DNA from: Gemmatimonadota bacterium
Lineage (GTDB): Bacteria; Gemmatimonadota; Gemmatimonadetes; Longimicrobiales; Gaopeijiaceae
DNA length: 6,255 bases
NCBI GenBank assembly: GCA_015492755.1
Contig: WGEM01000024.1
Coordinates: 1 to 6,255, forward strand
Direction of reading: 5' to 3'
A program made the position numbers and the translations under genes. Shown one piece after another: positions 1-6,255 of this stretch. Every line of letters begins with the position of its first letter. Position 1 is the first letter of the stretch. The notes below the pieces were generated by a model. The model searched no databases. It was given only the letters and a program-made list of their open reading frames with translations, and had not been told where the DNA came from.

Positions 1-15
1 AACGGGCCGGGCCGC

Positions 16-753
16 GTGCCGGCGGTGCGGCAGGCGGTCGTGCTGGCAGGCGGGCGGGGCACGCGCCTGGGTGCGGTCACCCGCGACACACCGAAGCCGC
101 TCCTTCCGGTGGCGGGCCGTCCATTCCTTGAATGGCTCCTCCTGCTGCTGGCGGAGCAGGGCGTGGAGGAAGCCGTGCTCACCGTGGGATACCGTGCCGA
201 CGCGTTCCGCGGATGGCGCGCATCGGCGGACCCGCCGGTGAAGGTGGCCCTGGTGGAGGAGGACGAGCCGCTGGGCACGTGGGGCGCGGTGCCGCGGCTG
301 CTGGACCGTCTGGATCCGGTCTTCGCGCTCCTGAACGGCGACACGATTCTGGATGTGCCGCTCCGGCGCCTGGCGGCCGTGCTCTCCGAGGCGGGAACCG
401 GTGCCGCCATGGCGCTTCGCCGCGTCGACGACGCGAGCCGCTTCGGCGCCGTGGAGCTGGATGGACCCCGGGTGGTGGCCTTCCGGGAGAAGGCGGAGAC
501 GGGCCCCGGCTGGATCAACGGCGGCGTCTACCTCATGCGCCGTGAGGTGGCGGCGCGATTCCCCGGACCCGGCCCCATGTCGGTGGAGCGCGACGTGCTG
601 CCCGCGCTGGTGGAAGGAAGGGAGCTTGCCGCCCTCGAGGTGGACGGGTTCTTCCTGGATATCGGAGTACCGGACACGTACGACGCGGCACAGCGCCTGG
701 TGCCGGCGTGGTGGCAGAGCAGGGGGCAATCCGCGCCGAGGGGAGGCGCCTGA
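16..753 (+). CDS. HddC-like sugar-1-phosphate nucleotidyltransferase
   Basis: This is a 245-residue NTP-transferase (GT-A fold) protein of the kind that joins a sugar 1-phosphate to an NTP, giving an NDP-sugar and pyrophosphate in the cytosol. The N-terminal loop LAGGRGTRL (residues 10-18) followed by PKP (26-28) is the nucleotide-binding signature. NGD at 107-109 supplies the metal-binding Asp, EK at 158-159 and NGG at 168-170 are sugar-site motifs, and LDIG around D215 is the second metal site. Length and the WINGGVYL and FLDIG patterns are closest to D-glycero-D-manno-heptose 1-phosphate guanylyltransferase (HddC). Substrate and base are inferred; a mannose-1-P guanylyltransferase or RmlA-like enzyme is possible. 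The start is uncertain: GTG at 16 or GTG at 25 both fit, neither has a clear ribosome site, and the frame is open to the window edge, so an upstream start or fused domain cannot be excluded. It ends one base before uvrB, implying co-transcription. Confidence 0.85.
   Translation: MPAVRQAVVLAGGRGTRLGAVTRDTPKPLLPVAGRPFLEWLLLLLAEQGVEEAVLTVGYRADAFRGWRASADPPVKVALVEEDEPLGTWGAVPRLLDRLDPVFALLNGDTILDVPLRRLAAVLSEAGTGAAMALRRVDDASRFGAVELDGPRVVAFREKAETGPGWINGGVYLMRREVAARFPGPGPMSVERDVLPALVEGRELAALEVDGFFLDIGVPDTYDAAQRLVPAWWQSRGQSAPRGGA
738..746 (+). promoter_or_regulatory. Ribosome binding site of uvrB
   Basis: The purine run GAGGGGAGG lies inside the last codons of the nucleotidyltransferase gene, eight bases before the ATG at 755. 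It is a strong Shine-Dalgarno match. It fixes the uvrB start at 755 and shows that translation initiation there is intact, so the defect in uvrB lies only at the internal stop. Confidence 0.75.
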
Positions 754-976
754 CATGGCCCGATTCCAGTTGATCTCTCCTCACGAGCCGGCGGGCGACC
801 AGCCGCGGGCCATCGCGGAACTCACCGAGGGGCTGGCGCGGGGGGCCCGCAGCCAGGTGCTCCTGGGTGCCACCGGCACGGGGAAGACGTTCACGATGGC
901 GCACGTCATCGCGGCGCACGGCCGCCCCACGCTGGTGATGTCGCACAACAAGACGCTGGCGGCGCAGCTCTACGGG

Positions 977-979
977 TAG
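977..979 (+). other. In-frame amber codon at uvrB codon 75
   Basis: The reading LAAQLYG-stop-LKALFP replaces the family's LAAQLYG-E-(M/F/L)-K pattern. GAG to TAG is one transversion at base 977. The following TTG reads Leu, a plausible residue at a position that is Met in E. coli UvrB, so no second mutation is needed. The base after the stop is T, which in E. coli generally favours termination over readthrough. No downstream structure suggestive of a recoding element was recognised by eye. Confidence 0.9.
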
Positions 980-2737
980 TTGAAGGCCCTCTTCCCGCAC
1001 AACGCGGTGGAATACTTCATCTCCTACTACGACTACTACCAGCCGGAGGCCTACGTCCCCGCCACCGATACCTACATCGAAAAGGACGCCTCCATCAACG
1101 AGGACATCGAGCGACTCCGACTCCGGGCGACCTCCTCGCTGGTGGAGCGCGAGGACGTCGTCGTGGTGGCGTCGGTCTCGTGCATCTACGGGCTGGGCAA
1201 TCCCGCCGACTACCGCAAGCTCATGCTCCACCTCGAGGTGGGGGAGGAGCGGCCTCGACGGGAGATCCTCAAGGCGCTGGTGGACATCCAGTACCGGCGC
1301 AACGACTACGTCTTCGAGCGGGGAACCTTCCGTGTCCGGGGAGACACGGTGGAGATCTTCCCGGCCTACGAGGAACAGGCCATCCGGGTGGAACTCTGGG
1401 GCGACGAGGTGGAGCGCATCACACGGTTCGACCCACTCACCGGGGAGGCCATCACGCAACTGGAGCGGACCGCCATCTATCCTGCCAGCCACTATGTCAC
1501 GGAGCGTGCCACCATCGAGGAGATGGCCCCGGAGATCCGTCGTGAACTGGAGGAGCAGGTGGCGCGCTTCCGTGCGGAAGGGAAGCTGCTGGAGGCGCAG
1601 CGTCTGGAGCAGCGCACCAACTTCGACCTGGAGATGATGCTGGAGATCGGCACCTGCCCCGGCATCGAGAACTACTCGCGCTATACCAGCCGGCGCCGGC
1701 CGGGCGAGCGCCCCGCCTGCCTCCTGGACTACTTCCCGGACGACTTCCTGGTGGTGGTGGACGAATCCCACGTCTCCATCCCGCAGATCCACGGGATGTA
1801 CCGGGGGGATCGGTCCCGGAAGCTCACCCTCATCGAACACGGCTTCCGTCTTCCTTCGGCGCTGGACAACCGTCCGCTCCGCTTCGAGGAGTGGTGGGAG
1901 CTGGTACCGAAGGCGGTGTTCGTCTCCGCCACCCCCGGAGATTGGGAGCTGGAGCAGTCCGGCGGTGTGGTGGTGGAGCAGATCATCCGGCCCACCGGAC
2001 TGGTGGATCCCGAGGTGGAGGTGCGTCCGGTGAAGGGGCAGGTGGACGATCTCCTGGCGGAGATAAGGGAGCGCGAGGCGCGGGGGGAACGGGTGCTGGT
2101 GACCACGCTCACCAAACGGATGGCGGAGGACCTCACGGAGTACCTGCAGTCGGTGGGCGTGCGGGTGCGCTACATGCATTCGGAGGTGGACGCCATCGAG
2201 CGCATGTCCATCCTGCGCGCGCTCCGGTTGGGCAGGATCGACGTCCTGGTGGGCATCAATCTCCTCCGGGAGGGGCTGGACCTTCCGGAAGTGTCGCTGG
2301 TGGCCATCCTGGACGCCGACAAGGAGGGCTTCCTGCGGGACGCCCGCTCCCTCATCCAGACGGTGGGGCGCGCCGCCCGCAACGTCCGCGGCCGCGCCAT
2401 CATGTACGCCGACACCGTCACCGAGTCCATGCGCCGCTGCATCGACGAGACGAACCGGCGCCGCGAGATCCAGCTCGCCTACAACAGGGAGCACGGGATC
2501 GTGCCGGAAACCATCCGCAAATCGGTGGAGGAGATCGAGTTCTCCACCCGGGTGGCGGACGCCCGCGGCGCCCCGGCGCGGATCTCGGAGCCCGCCGCAA
2601 CCTATGCCGATGAGTTCAACCGCGAGGAGTACATCAAGATCCTGCAGAAGGAGATGGAGGAAGCCGCCGAGGCTCTCGATTTCGAGCGCGCTGCGCTGCT
2701 GCGGGACCAGCTCTTCGAACTGAAGGCGGCGCGGTGA
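980..2737 (+). CDS. Downstream UvrB open frame from TTG (residues 76-660)
   Basis: An automatic gene caller would probably report this 585-residue ORF starting at the TTG directly after the amber codon. It holds the damage-clamping hairpin, the DESH box, the helicase C-terminal motifs and the UVR domain but lacks Walker A (K44) and the N-terminal GDQP motif, which lie in the upstream fragment at 755-976. On its own it should not bind or hydrolyse ATP, so it should not load damaged DNA. No Shine-Dalgarno sequence is visible before TTG; the preceding bases encode the conserved LAAQLYG. Starting here would require a terminating ribosome to re-initiate at the adjacent codon. I regard this as the remnant of the interrupted uvrB frame rather than a natural short gene. 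Confidence 0.4.
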   Translation: MKALFPHNAVEYFISYYDYYQPEAYVPATDTYIEKDASINEDIERLRLRATSSLVEREDVVVVASVSCIYGLGNPADYRKLMLHLEVGEERPRREILKALVDIQYRRNDYVFERGTFRVRGDTVEIFPAYEEQAIRVELWGDEVERITRFDPLTGEAITQLERTAIYPASHYVTERATIEEMAPEIRRELEEQVARFRAEGKLLEAQRLEQRTNFDLEMMLEIGTCPGIENYSRYTSRRRPGERPACLLDYFPDDFLVVVDESHVSIPQIHGMYRGDRSRKLTLIEHGFRLPSALDNRPLRFEEWWELVPKAVFVSATPGDWELEQSGGVVVEQIIRPTGLVDPEVEVRPVKGQVDDLLAEIREREARGERVLVTTLTKRMAEDLTEYLQSVGVRVRYMHSEVDAIERMSILRALRLGRIDVLVGINLLREGLDLPEVSLVAILDADKEGFLRDARSLIQTVGRAARNVRGRAIMYADTVTESMRRCIDETNRRREIQLAYNREHGIVPETIRKSVEEIEFSTRVADARGAPARISEPAATYADEFNREEYIKILQKEMEEAAEALDFERAALLRDQLFELKAAR

Positions 2738-2837
2738 CGGCGGTTGCCCGTGCGCCTGGTGGACCCGTACGCTCCCCCGTGGTAACGTTGGGCGCCGCAG
2801 GTCTCCCCTCCTTTTCTCGAACCCGACCCCGTCCAGC
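2738..2837 (+). promoter_or_regulatory. Intergenic gap, possible weak promoter for ugd
   Basis: These 100 bases separate uvrB from ugd and form the only gap able to hold a promoter. A weak sigma-70-like pair can be drawn: TTGCCC at 2744-2749 and TACGCT at 2768-2773, 18 bases apart, with four and three matches to consensus. A second poor -10 candidate lies near 2783. From about 2801 to the start codon the leader is pyrimidine-rich (a CTCC/TTTTCTC tract). No intrinsic terminator for uvrB and no operator repeat is clear; GGCGCC at 2791-2796 is a short palindrome only. Promoter placement is speculative. Confidence 0.2.
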
Positions 2838-4163
2838 ATGAACGTTGCGGTCATCGGCTCCGGCTACGTGGGCCTGGTCCTCGGCGCGTGCCTCGCCGAG
2901 TCGGGCAACGACGTCATCTCCGCCGACATCGACGAAGCGAAGGTGACCCGCCTCAACCGGGGCGAGGTGCCCATCTACGAGCCGGGGCTGGAGCCCCTCA
3001 TCCGCTCCAACCTGGCTGCGGGACGCCTCCGCTACACCACCGACGTCGCCGAGGCGGTCCGGGCGTCGAAGGTCATCTTCATCGCCGTGGGTACGCCGCC
3101 CGGGGAGGACGGGTCGGCGGATCTGAAGCACGTGCTGGAGGTGGCGGAGGCCATCGGGATGGCCATGAACGACGAGAAGATCGTCGTCACCAAGAGCACC
3201 GTCCCGGTGGGGACGGCCGGGAAGGTTCGGAAAGCCATCGAGCGACACACGTCACTTCCGGTGCACGTCTGCTCCAACCCGGAGTTCCTGAAAGAGGGCG
3301 CGGCGGTGGACGACTTCATGAAGCCCGACCGCGTCGTGCTTGGGGTGGACTCCGAGTACGCCGGCGAGGTGCTCAGCGACCTGTACGCCCCGTTCGTCCG
3401 CCGGAGCGGGGAGATCCTCCTCACCGACGTCCCGTCGGCGGAGATCACCAAGTACGCGGCCAACGCCATGCTGGCCACCCGCATCAGCTTCATGAACGCC
3501 GTCGCCCAGCTCTGCGAGGAGGCGGGGGCCGACGTGGACGCGGTACGTCGGGGCGTGGGTTCGGACGCCCGCATCGGACCGGCGTTTCTCTACCCGGGCG
3601 TGGGGTACGGCGGGTCCTGCTTCCCCAAGGACGTGAAGGCGCTGGCGCGCACGATGCGCGAGCTGGGCGCCGACGCCTCCATCGTGGAAGCGGTGGAAGC
3701 GGTGAATGAACGGCAGAAGCGCGTGCTCCTGGAGCGCCTCGTGGCGTGCCTGGGAGAGGATCTCTCCGGCCGCCGGATCGCGGTATGGGGCCTGGCGTTC
3801 AAGCCCAACACCGACGATATGCGGGAAGCGCCCTCCCTCGTCACCATCGAAGGCGTGCTGGAGCGTGGCGGGAGCGTGGTGGCGCACGACCCCGTGGCCA
3901 TGGAGGAAGCCAGGAAGCACCTGGGGGACCGGATCCGGTACGCGCGTTCCAACTACGACGCGCTGGAGGGTGCCGACGCGCTGGTGATCCACACCGAATG
4001 GCACCCCTACCGCCACCCCGACTTCGGCCGGATGCGGGAGGCGCTTCGTCGGCCGTTGGTTCTGGACGGCCGCAACCTCTACGATCCATGGAAGATGGCC
4101 GCACAGGGCTTCGAATACCGTTGCATCGGGCGGCCCTACGTCCCGCCGCAGGAGGCTGGCTGA
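2838..4163 (+). CDS. ugd: UDP-glucose 6-dehydrogenase
   Basis: This 441-residue cytosolic enzyme should oxidise UDP-glucose to UDP-glucuronate with two NAD+. The order is an N-terminal Rossmann domain with GSGYVG at 7-12, a central dimerisation helix and a C-terminal UDP-binding domain. Catalytic residues line up with the family: Glu in NPEF (E149), Lys and Asn in KYAAN (K205, N209), and the nucleophilic Cys in [10 protein letters not shown] (C261, with D265). KPNTDDMR at 322-329 is the usual C-terminal signature. The length is typical. A UDP-ManNAc or GDP-mannose dehydrogenase is less likely, given the [14 protein letters not shown] pattern and the UDP-glucuronate-using gene that follows. 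ATG at 2838 begins right at the Rossmann strand, so the start is well placed, but no Shine-Dalgarno is visible in the pyrimidine-rich leader. Its TGA overlaps the next ATG, so it is translationally coupled to uxs. Confidence 0.94.
   Translation: MNVAVIGSGYVGLVLGACLAESGNDVISADIDEAKVTRLNRGEVPIYEPGLEPLIRSNLAAGRLRYTTDVAEAVRASKVIFIAVGTPPGEDGSADLKHVLEVAEAIGMAMNDEKIVVTKSTVPVGTAGKVRKAIERHTSLPVHVCSNPEFLKEGAAVDDFMKPDRVVLGVDSEYAGEVLSDLYAPFVRRSGEILLTDVPSAEITKYAANAMLATRISFMNAVAQLCEEAGADVDAVRRGVGSDARIGPAFLYPGVGYGGSCFPKDVKALARTMRELGADASIVEAVEAVNERQKRVLLERLVACLGEDLSGRRIAVWGLAFKPNTDDMREAPSLVTIEGVLERGGSVVAHDPVAMEEARKHLGDRIRYARSNYDALEGADALVIHTEWHPYRHPDFGRMREALRRPLVLDGRNLYDPWKMAAQGFEYRCIGRPYVPPQEAG
4150..4155 (+). 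promoter_or_regulatory. Ribosome binding site of the uxs-type gene
   Basis: AGGAGG, a perfect Shine-Dalgarno core, lies within the last codons of ugd, seven bases before the ATG at 4163. It decides the start of the next gene: the same frame is open back to about 3746, but that stretch is out-of-frame ugd coding sequence. Confidence 0.8.
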
Positions 4164-5125
4164 TGCGCGTGCTCATCACCGGCGCCGCCGGTTTTCTCGG
4201 GTCCCATCTGGCGGAGCGCTTCCTCCACGACGGCCACGAGGTGGTGGGGGTGGACAACTTCATCACGGGTTCGCGAGAGAATCTGAAGCCGCTGGAGGCA
4301 CACGCCGGCTTCACCTTCGTCGAACACGACATCTCCGAGCCGTTCTTCCCGGAAGGAGAACTGGATGGCGTCCTCCACTTCGCGTCTCCGGCGAGTCCGG
4401 TGGACTACCTGGAGATCCCCATCCAGACGTTGAAGGTGGGGAGCCGCGGCACCCACCACACCCTGGGCATCGCGCTGGCGAAGAAGGCGCGTTTCCTTCT
4501 GGCCTCCACCTCGGAGGTGTACGGCGATCCTCAGGTGCATCCGCAGCCCGAGAGCTACTGGGGGCACGTCAATCCCGTGGGCGTGCGGGGGTGCTACGAC
4601 GAGGCGAAGCGCTTCGCCGAGGCCATGACCATGGCGTACCACCGACATCACGGTGTGGACACCCGCATCGTACGCATCTTCAACACCTACGGGCCCCGGA
4701 TGCGCCCGGGTGACGGACGGGTGGTGTCCAACTTCATCGTACAGGCGCTGCAGGGGGAGCCCCTCACGGTCTACGGCGACGGCTCGCAGACCCGCTCCTT
4801 CTGCTACGTGGACGACGAGGTGGAGGGGATCTACCGCCTCTTCTTCTCCGAACGGGTGCTCCCCACCAACATCGGGAATCCCGACGAATTCACCATCCGC
4901 GAGCTGGCGGAAGTGGTGCTGGAAGAGACGGGCAGTTCGAGCACCGTCGAGACCCGGCCCCTCCCCCAGGACGATCCGAAGGTGCGGCGTCCCGACATCT
5001 CGGTGGCGCGGGAGGTCCTGGGGTGGGAGCCGAAGATTCCGCTTCGTGAGGGGATCCGGAGGACCATCCCGTATTTTCGAGAGGTCCTGAATCGGGTGGG
5101 CGGGACCGCCCGCACGCTCGGATGA
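4163..5125 (+). CDS. uxs: UDP-glucuronate decarboxylase (UDP-xylose synthase) family SDR
   Basis: This is a 320-residue extended short-chain dehydrogenase, predicted to convert UDP-glucuronate to UDP-xylose and CO2 using bound NAD+. The Rossmann motif GAAGFLG is at 7-13. [11 protein letters not shown], which distinguishes UDP-glucuronate decarboxylases from 4,6-dehydratases and 4-epimerases, lies around residues 71-81. The active site shows STSEVYG with T116, S117 and E118, the pair Y145/K149 in YDEAK, and R211 in TRSFCYVDD, matching the Tyr, Lys, Glu and Arg used by the family. No signal peptide or membrane segment is seen, so it is the soluble bacterial form, with typical length. It shares one base with the ugd stop (TGATG), and Ugd makes its substrate, so the pair forms a two-step module. 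The exact product is inferred from motifs; a related NDP-sugar epimerase is the main alternative but less likely. Confidence 0.9.
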   Translation: MRVLITGAAGFLGSHLAERFLHDGHEVVGVDNFITGSRENLKPLEAHAGFTFVEHDISEPFFPEGELDGVLHFASPASPVDYLEIPIQTLKVGSRGTHHTLGIALAKKARFLLASTSEVYGDPQVHPQPESYWGHVNPVGVRGCYDEAKRFAEAMTMAYHRHHGVDTRIVRIFNTYGPRMRPGDGRVVSNFIVQALQGEPLTVYGDGSQTRSFCYVDDEVEGIYRLFFSERVLPTNIGNPDEFTIRELAEVVLEETGSSSTVETRPLPQDDPKVRRPDISVAREVLGWEPKIPLREGIRRTIPYFREVLNRVGGTARTLG

Positions 5126-5166
5126 GCAAGGCGCCCGTCCTGCCGGATCGTGACTCAGCGAGGTGA
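5122..5166 (+). CDS. Possible 14-codon coupling mini-ORF
   Basis: An ATG overlaps the uxs stop (ATGA) and opens a 14-residue frame, [14 protein letters not shown], ending at TGA 5164-5166. It lies in the same frame as the cupin gene, and its stop falls inside the cupin ribosome site, six bases before that ATG. Such a layout could hand ribosomes from uxs to the cupin gene. No strong Shine-Dalgarno precedes it, the peptide has no recognisable features, and chance is a full alternative. Confidence 0.15.
   Translation: MSKAPVLPDRDSAR
5160..5166 (+). promoter_or_regulatory. Ribosome binding site of the cupin gene
   Basis: GAGGTGA, complementary to the 16S rRNA tail, lies six bases before the ATG at 5173. 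It supports that start and indicates independent initiation despite the short 47-base gap from uxs. Confidence 0.7.
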
Positions 5167-5172
5167 CGGCAA

Positions 5173-5568
5173 ATGGCTCCACACGAACGAGACCCTCGTC
5201 CCGAAGCGCCCCGCCGGGTGGAGAAGCCCTGGGGGTATGAGCTCATCTGGGCGGAGACGGACCGCTACGTGGGTAAGCTCCTCCACATCCGGCAGGGCGA
5301 AGCGCTCTCCCTCCAGTACCATCGGGAGAAGGACGAGACCATCTATGTGCTTCGCGGTCGGATGCGCTTCCTCGCGGGGCCCAGCGCCGACGCACTCACC
5401 GAGTATCCCATGGACGAGGGGAGTCGCTTCCACGTACGGACGGGGACCGTCCATCGCATGATCGCAGAGACCGACGTGGATGTGCTGGAAGCCAGCACAC
5501 CGCACCTGGACGACGTGGTGCGGCTGGAAGACCGTTACGGCCGCACGCCGGAGCCGGATGGACCGTGA
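5173..5568 (+). CDS. Cupin protein, type II mannose-6-phosphate isomerase-like
   Basis: This is a 131-residue single-domain cupin. VEKPWGYE at 16-23 and the ending DDVVRLEDRYGR (113-124) are the two signatures flanking the isomerase domain of type II phosphomannose isomerases (the C-terminal part of ManC/AlgA-type proteins). Between them is a beta-barrel with candidate metal ligands Q48, H50 and E55 in the first cupin motif (ending at G62) and H94 in the second. The predicted role is metal-dependent isomerisation of mannose-6-P and fructose-6-P, feeding GDP-mannose or related sugars. This is inferred, since many stand-alone cupins of this type are uncharacterised and could be sugar-binding or other sugar-phosphate isomerases. 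No nucleotidyltransferase domain is attached; the separate one at 16-753 could in principle partner it. It is probably soluble. It sits 47 bases after uxs, with its own ribosome site, and in the same operon by spacing. Confidence 0.8.
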   Translation: MAPHERDPRPEAPRRVEKPWGYELIWAETDRYVGKLLHIRQGEALSLQYHREKDETIYVLRGRMRFLAGPSADALTEYPMDEGSRFHVRTGTVHRMIAETDVDVLEASTPHLDDVVRLEDRYGRTPEPDGP

Positions 5569-5610
5569 CGCGCGGCGGCCCTTTCCGCACGCGGGTTTCT
5601 TCGCGAGCGT

Positions 5611-5615
5611 AGGAG
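5611..5615 (+). promoter_or_regulatory. Close-set AGGAG before the TPR gene
   Basis: AGGAG ends only one base before the ATG at 5617, much closer than the usual five to nine bases. Either initiation is weak, or GAGCG at 5605-5609 serves instead. The next in-frame starts (GTG at 5653 and 5665) have no ribosome site and would cut into the first TPR helix, so ATG 5617 remains the best choice. Confidence 0.4.
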
Positions 5616-5616
5616 C

Positions 5617-6255
5617 ATGACGGCACGACATCAGCGACCCGGCCGCGACCTGGTGAAGCGCGGGGTGAGCGCCTGGGAGCGCGAGGACTACGAAGGCGCG
5701 CTGGAGTACTTCCTGCGCGTGCTGGACGAGTTCCCGCAGTATGCCGACGTCCACAACAAGGCGGGTCTCTGTGAGGCCATGCTGGGCCGGCCGGAGAAGG
5801 CGCTGGAGCACTTCGACGCGGCGCTCCGTCTGAACCCTGCGTACGCCGAGGCGCACCTGAACCGGGGAATCATTCTCACGGAACTGGGGCGCAGCGAGGA
5901 GGCCCAGGCCGCGTTCGAGCGCGCGGGTGAACTGGACAGCCGCGACTCGCGGGCCTACCCCTCGGACGTGGGCAACCGCATCGCGGTGACGCACGCCCAG
6001 CTCGGGGACCTCTACCTGGTGGCCAACAACCCGGAGGAGGCGGCGCGCCAGTACCAGGCGGCGCTCTCGGTGCGCCCGCGGTTCATGGACATCCGCACGA
6101 AGCTGGCGGAGGCGTACCTCGAGCTCGGGCGGGTGGAAGAAGCCCGACGCGAGCTGGAGTTCATCCTGGAGTCGCGGCCGTCGTTCGTGGGCGCGCGCAT
6201 CCGCCTGGGCGTGGCGCTGCGGAGACTGGGCGACGTGGACGGAGCCATCCGGGAG
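5617..6255 (+). CDS. Tetratricopeptide repeat protein (3' end outside window)
   Basis: The frame is open for 213 codons and runs off the right edge with no stop, so the gene is partial. After a basic 10-residue start with no signal peptide, it is built of TPR units of about 34 residues: roughly 11-44, 45-78, 79-112, 125-158, 159-192, and a sixth starting at 193. Each shows the pattern of small residues (A/G) at helix contacts and Pro near the unit end (FP at 39-40, NP at 73-74, RP at 153-154 and 187-188). A 12-residue insert, AYPSDVGNRIAV (113-124), separates repeats three and four. TPR arrays are protein-binding scaffolds, and the partner cannot be read from the sequence. It lies 48 bases after the cupin stop, in the same frame and direction, so it is probably co-transcribed. 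Whether it serves polysaccharide assembly or another complex is unknown. Confidence 0.88.
   Translation, partial: MTARHQRPGRDLVKRGVSAWEREDYEGALEYFLRVLDEFPQYADVHNKAGLCEAMLGRPEKALEHFDAALRLNPAYAEAHLNRGIILTELGRSEEAQAAFERAGELDSRDSRAYPSDVGNRIAVTHAQLGDLYLVANNPEEAARQYQAALSVRPRFMDIRTKLAEAYLELGRVEEARRELEFILESRPSFVGARIRLGVALRRLGDVDGAIRE

Larger units (their letters stand above)
755..2737 (+). pseudogene. uvrB: UvrB, excinuclease ABC subunit B, interrupted by in-frame TAG
   Basis: UvrB is the damage-verifying helicase of nucleotide excision repair; it is loaded by UvrA and recruits UvrC for incision. Read through the stop, the frame gives 660 residues, normal for the family. Visible landmarks: GDQP at 14-17, Walker A GATGTGKT with K44, the Tyr-rich DNA-clamping hairpin [12 protein letters not shown] (91-102), DESH box (336-339), the helicase region [14 protein letters not shown], motif [11 protein letters not shown] (535-543), and a C-terminal UVR coiled coil (about 624-660) that contacts UvrC. 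Codon 75 is TAG (977-979), where relatives have Glu in LYGE. No frameshift or other stop is seen, and conservation is equal on both sides, so decay is very recent or the stop is an error. As written, translation from 755 gives only 74 residues. The ATG at 755 sits one base after the preceding TGA with a strong ribosome site. Identity is certain; functional status is not. Confidence 0.93.

Noticed and set aside
1891..2613. A 240-codon + strand frame inside uvrB, rich in Gly, Ala and Arg
   Set aside because: It is an out-of-frame reading of strongly conserved UvrB helicase sequence; its composition is typical of GC-rich shift frames.
533..2854. A 773-codon open frame on the minus strand covering all of uvrB
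   Set aside because: Its codons are exactly opposite the uvrB codons, so it would be stopped only where uvrB used TTA, CTA or TCA, which are rare in GC-rich genes. The predicted product is His-, Arg- and Leu-rich low-complexity sequence with no recognisable domain. It is a shadow of uvrB.
2634..4016. Minus-strand open frames of about 200-250 codons opposite ugd (2634-3248 and 3252-4016)
   Set aside because: They share the codon-opposite register with ugd and show no domain. The same rare-codon effect explains them.
3746..4162. Upstream extension of the uxs-type frame to about 3746
   Set aside because: The stretch lies out of frame within ugd and has shadow-type composition. The Rossmann motif starts seven residues after ATG 4163, which has a perfect ribosome site.
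5569..5600. A GC-rich imperfect hairpin after the cupin stop (CGCG and CGG pairing with CCG and CGCG, two-base bulge) followed by GGGTTTCTT
   Set aside because: It looks a little like an intrinsic terminator, but the stem is short and bulged, the T tract is interrupted, and the same-strand TPR gene starts 17 bases later. Such stems are common by chance at this G+C content.
4136..5994. Minus-strand open frames opposite uxs (4136-5182) and opposite the cupin and TPR genes (5155-5994)
   Set aside because: Both are in the codon-opposite register of well-supported + strand genes and lack recognisable motifs or a convincing ribosome site.
1..6255. CRISPR arrays, tRNA or rRNA genes, insertion-sequence ends, phage or defence genes
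   Set aside because: I looked for direct-repeat arrays, cloverleaf-type segments, terminal inverted repeats and transposase or nuclease motifs and saw none; almost all the sequence is accounted for by metabolic, repair and TPR coding regions.

Overview
This is a G+C-rich, densely packed bacterial stretch with every credible gene on the + strand. It reads as one or two operons for nucleotide-sugar (surface polysaccharide) supply, with a DNA-repair gene embedded. Gene spacing is very tight, every intact stop codon is TGA, and codons ending in G or C dominate. The gene mix (UvrB, UDP-glucose dehydrogenase, UDP-xylose synthase, a cupin, a TPR protein) is compatible with Gemmatimonadota, Myxococcota or a similar high-GC Gram-negative lineage. 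That placement is an impression from protein style, not a computed result.

Layout: (1) 16-753, an HddC-like sugar-1-phosphate nucleotidyltransferase. (2) 755-2737, a full-length uvrB reading frame that starts one base after the previous stop and is broken by an in-frame amber codon (TAG, 977-979) at codon 75; everything before and after it reads as normal UvrB. (3) 2738-2837, a 100-base gap, the only one big enough for a separate promoter. (4) 2838-4163, UDP-glucose 6-dehydrogenase. (5) 4163-5125, a UDP-glucuronate decarboxylase-type SDR overlapping the previous stop by one base. (6) 5173-5568, a small phosphomannose-isomerase-type cupin. (7) 5617 to the right edge, an incomplete TPR protein.

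How they fit: Ugd and Uxs form a consecutive pathway, UDP-glucose to UDP-glucuronate to UDP-xylose. The nucleotidyltransferase would supply another activated sugar, possibly GDP-D,D-heptose, and the cupin resembles the catalytic domain of type II mannose-6-phosphate isomerases. The TPR protein is probably a scaffold. UvrB is a nucleotide-excision-repair helicase with no evident link to sugars; its co-transcription with the first gene looks like incidental operon membership.

The most notable signal is the uvrB amber. One base change (TAG from GAG) would restore the conserved glutamate, and no other lesion is visible in the other 659 codons. This points to a very recent nonsense mutation, a sequence error, or, less likely, recoding or restart at the TTG immediately after the stop. 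I see no CRISPR array, tRNA, rRNA, insertion sequence or phage gene, and no convincing undescribed system.
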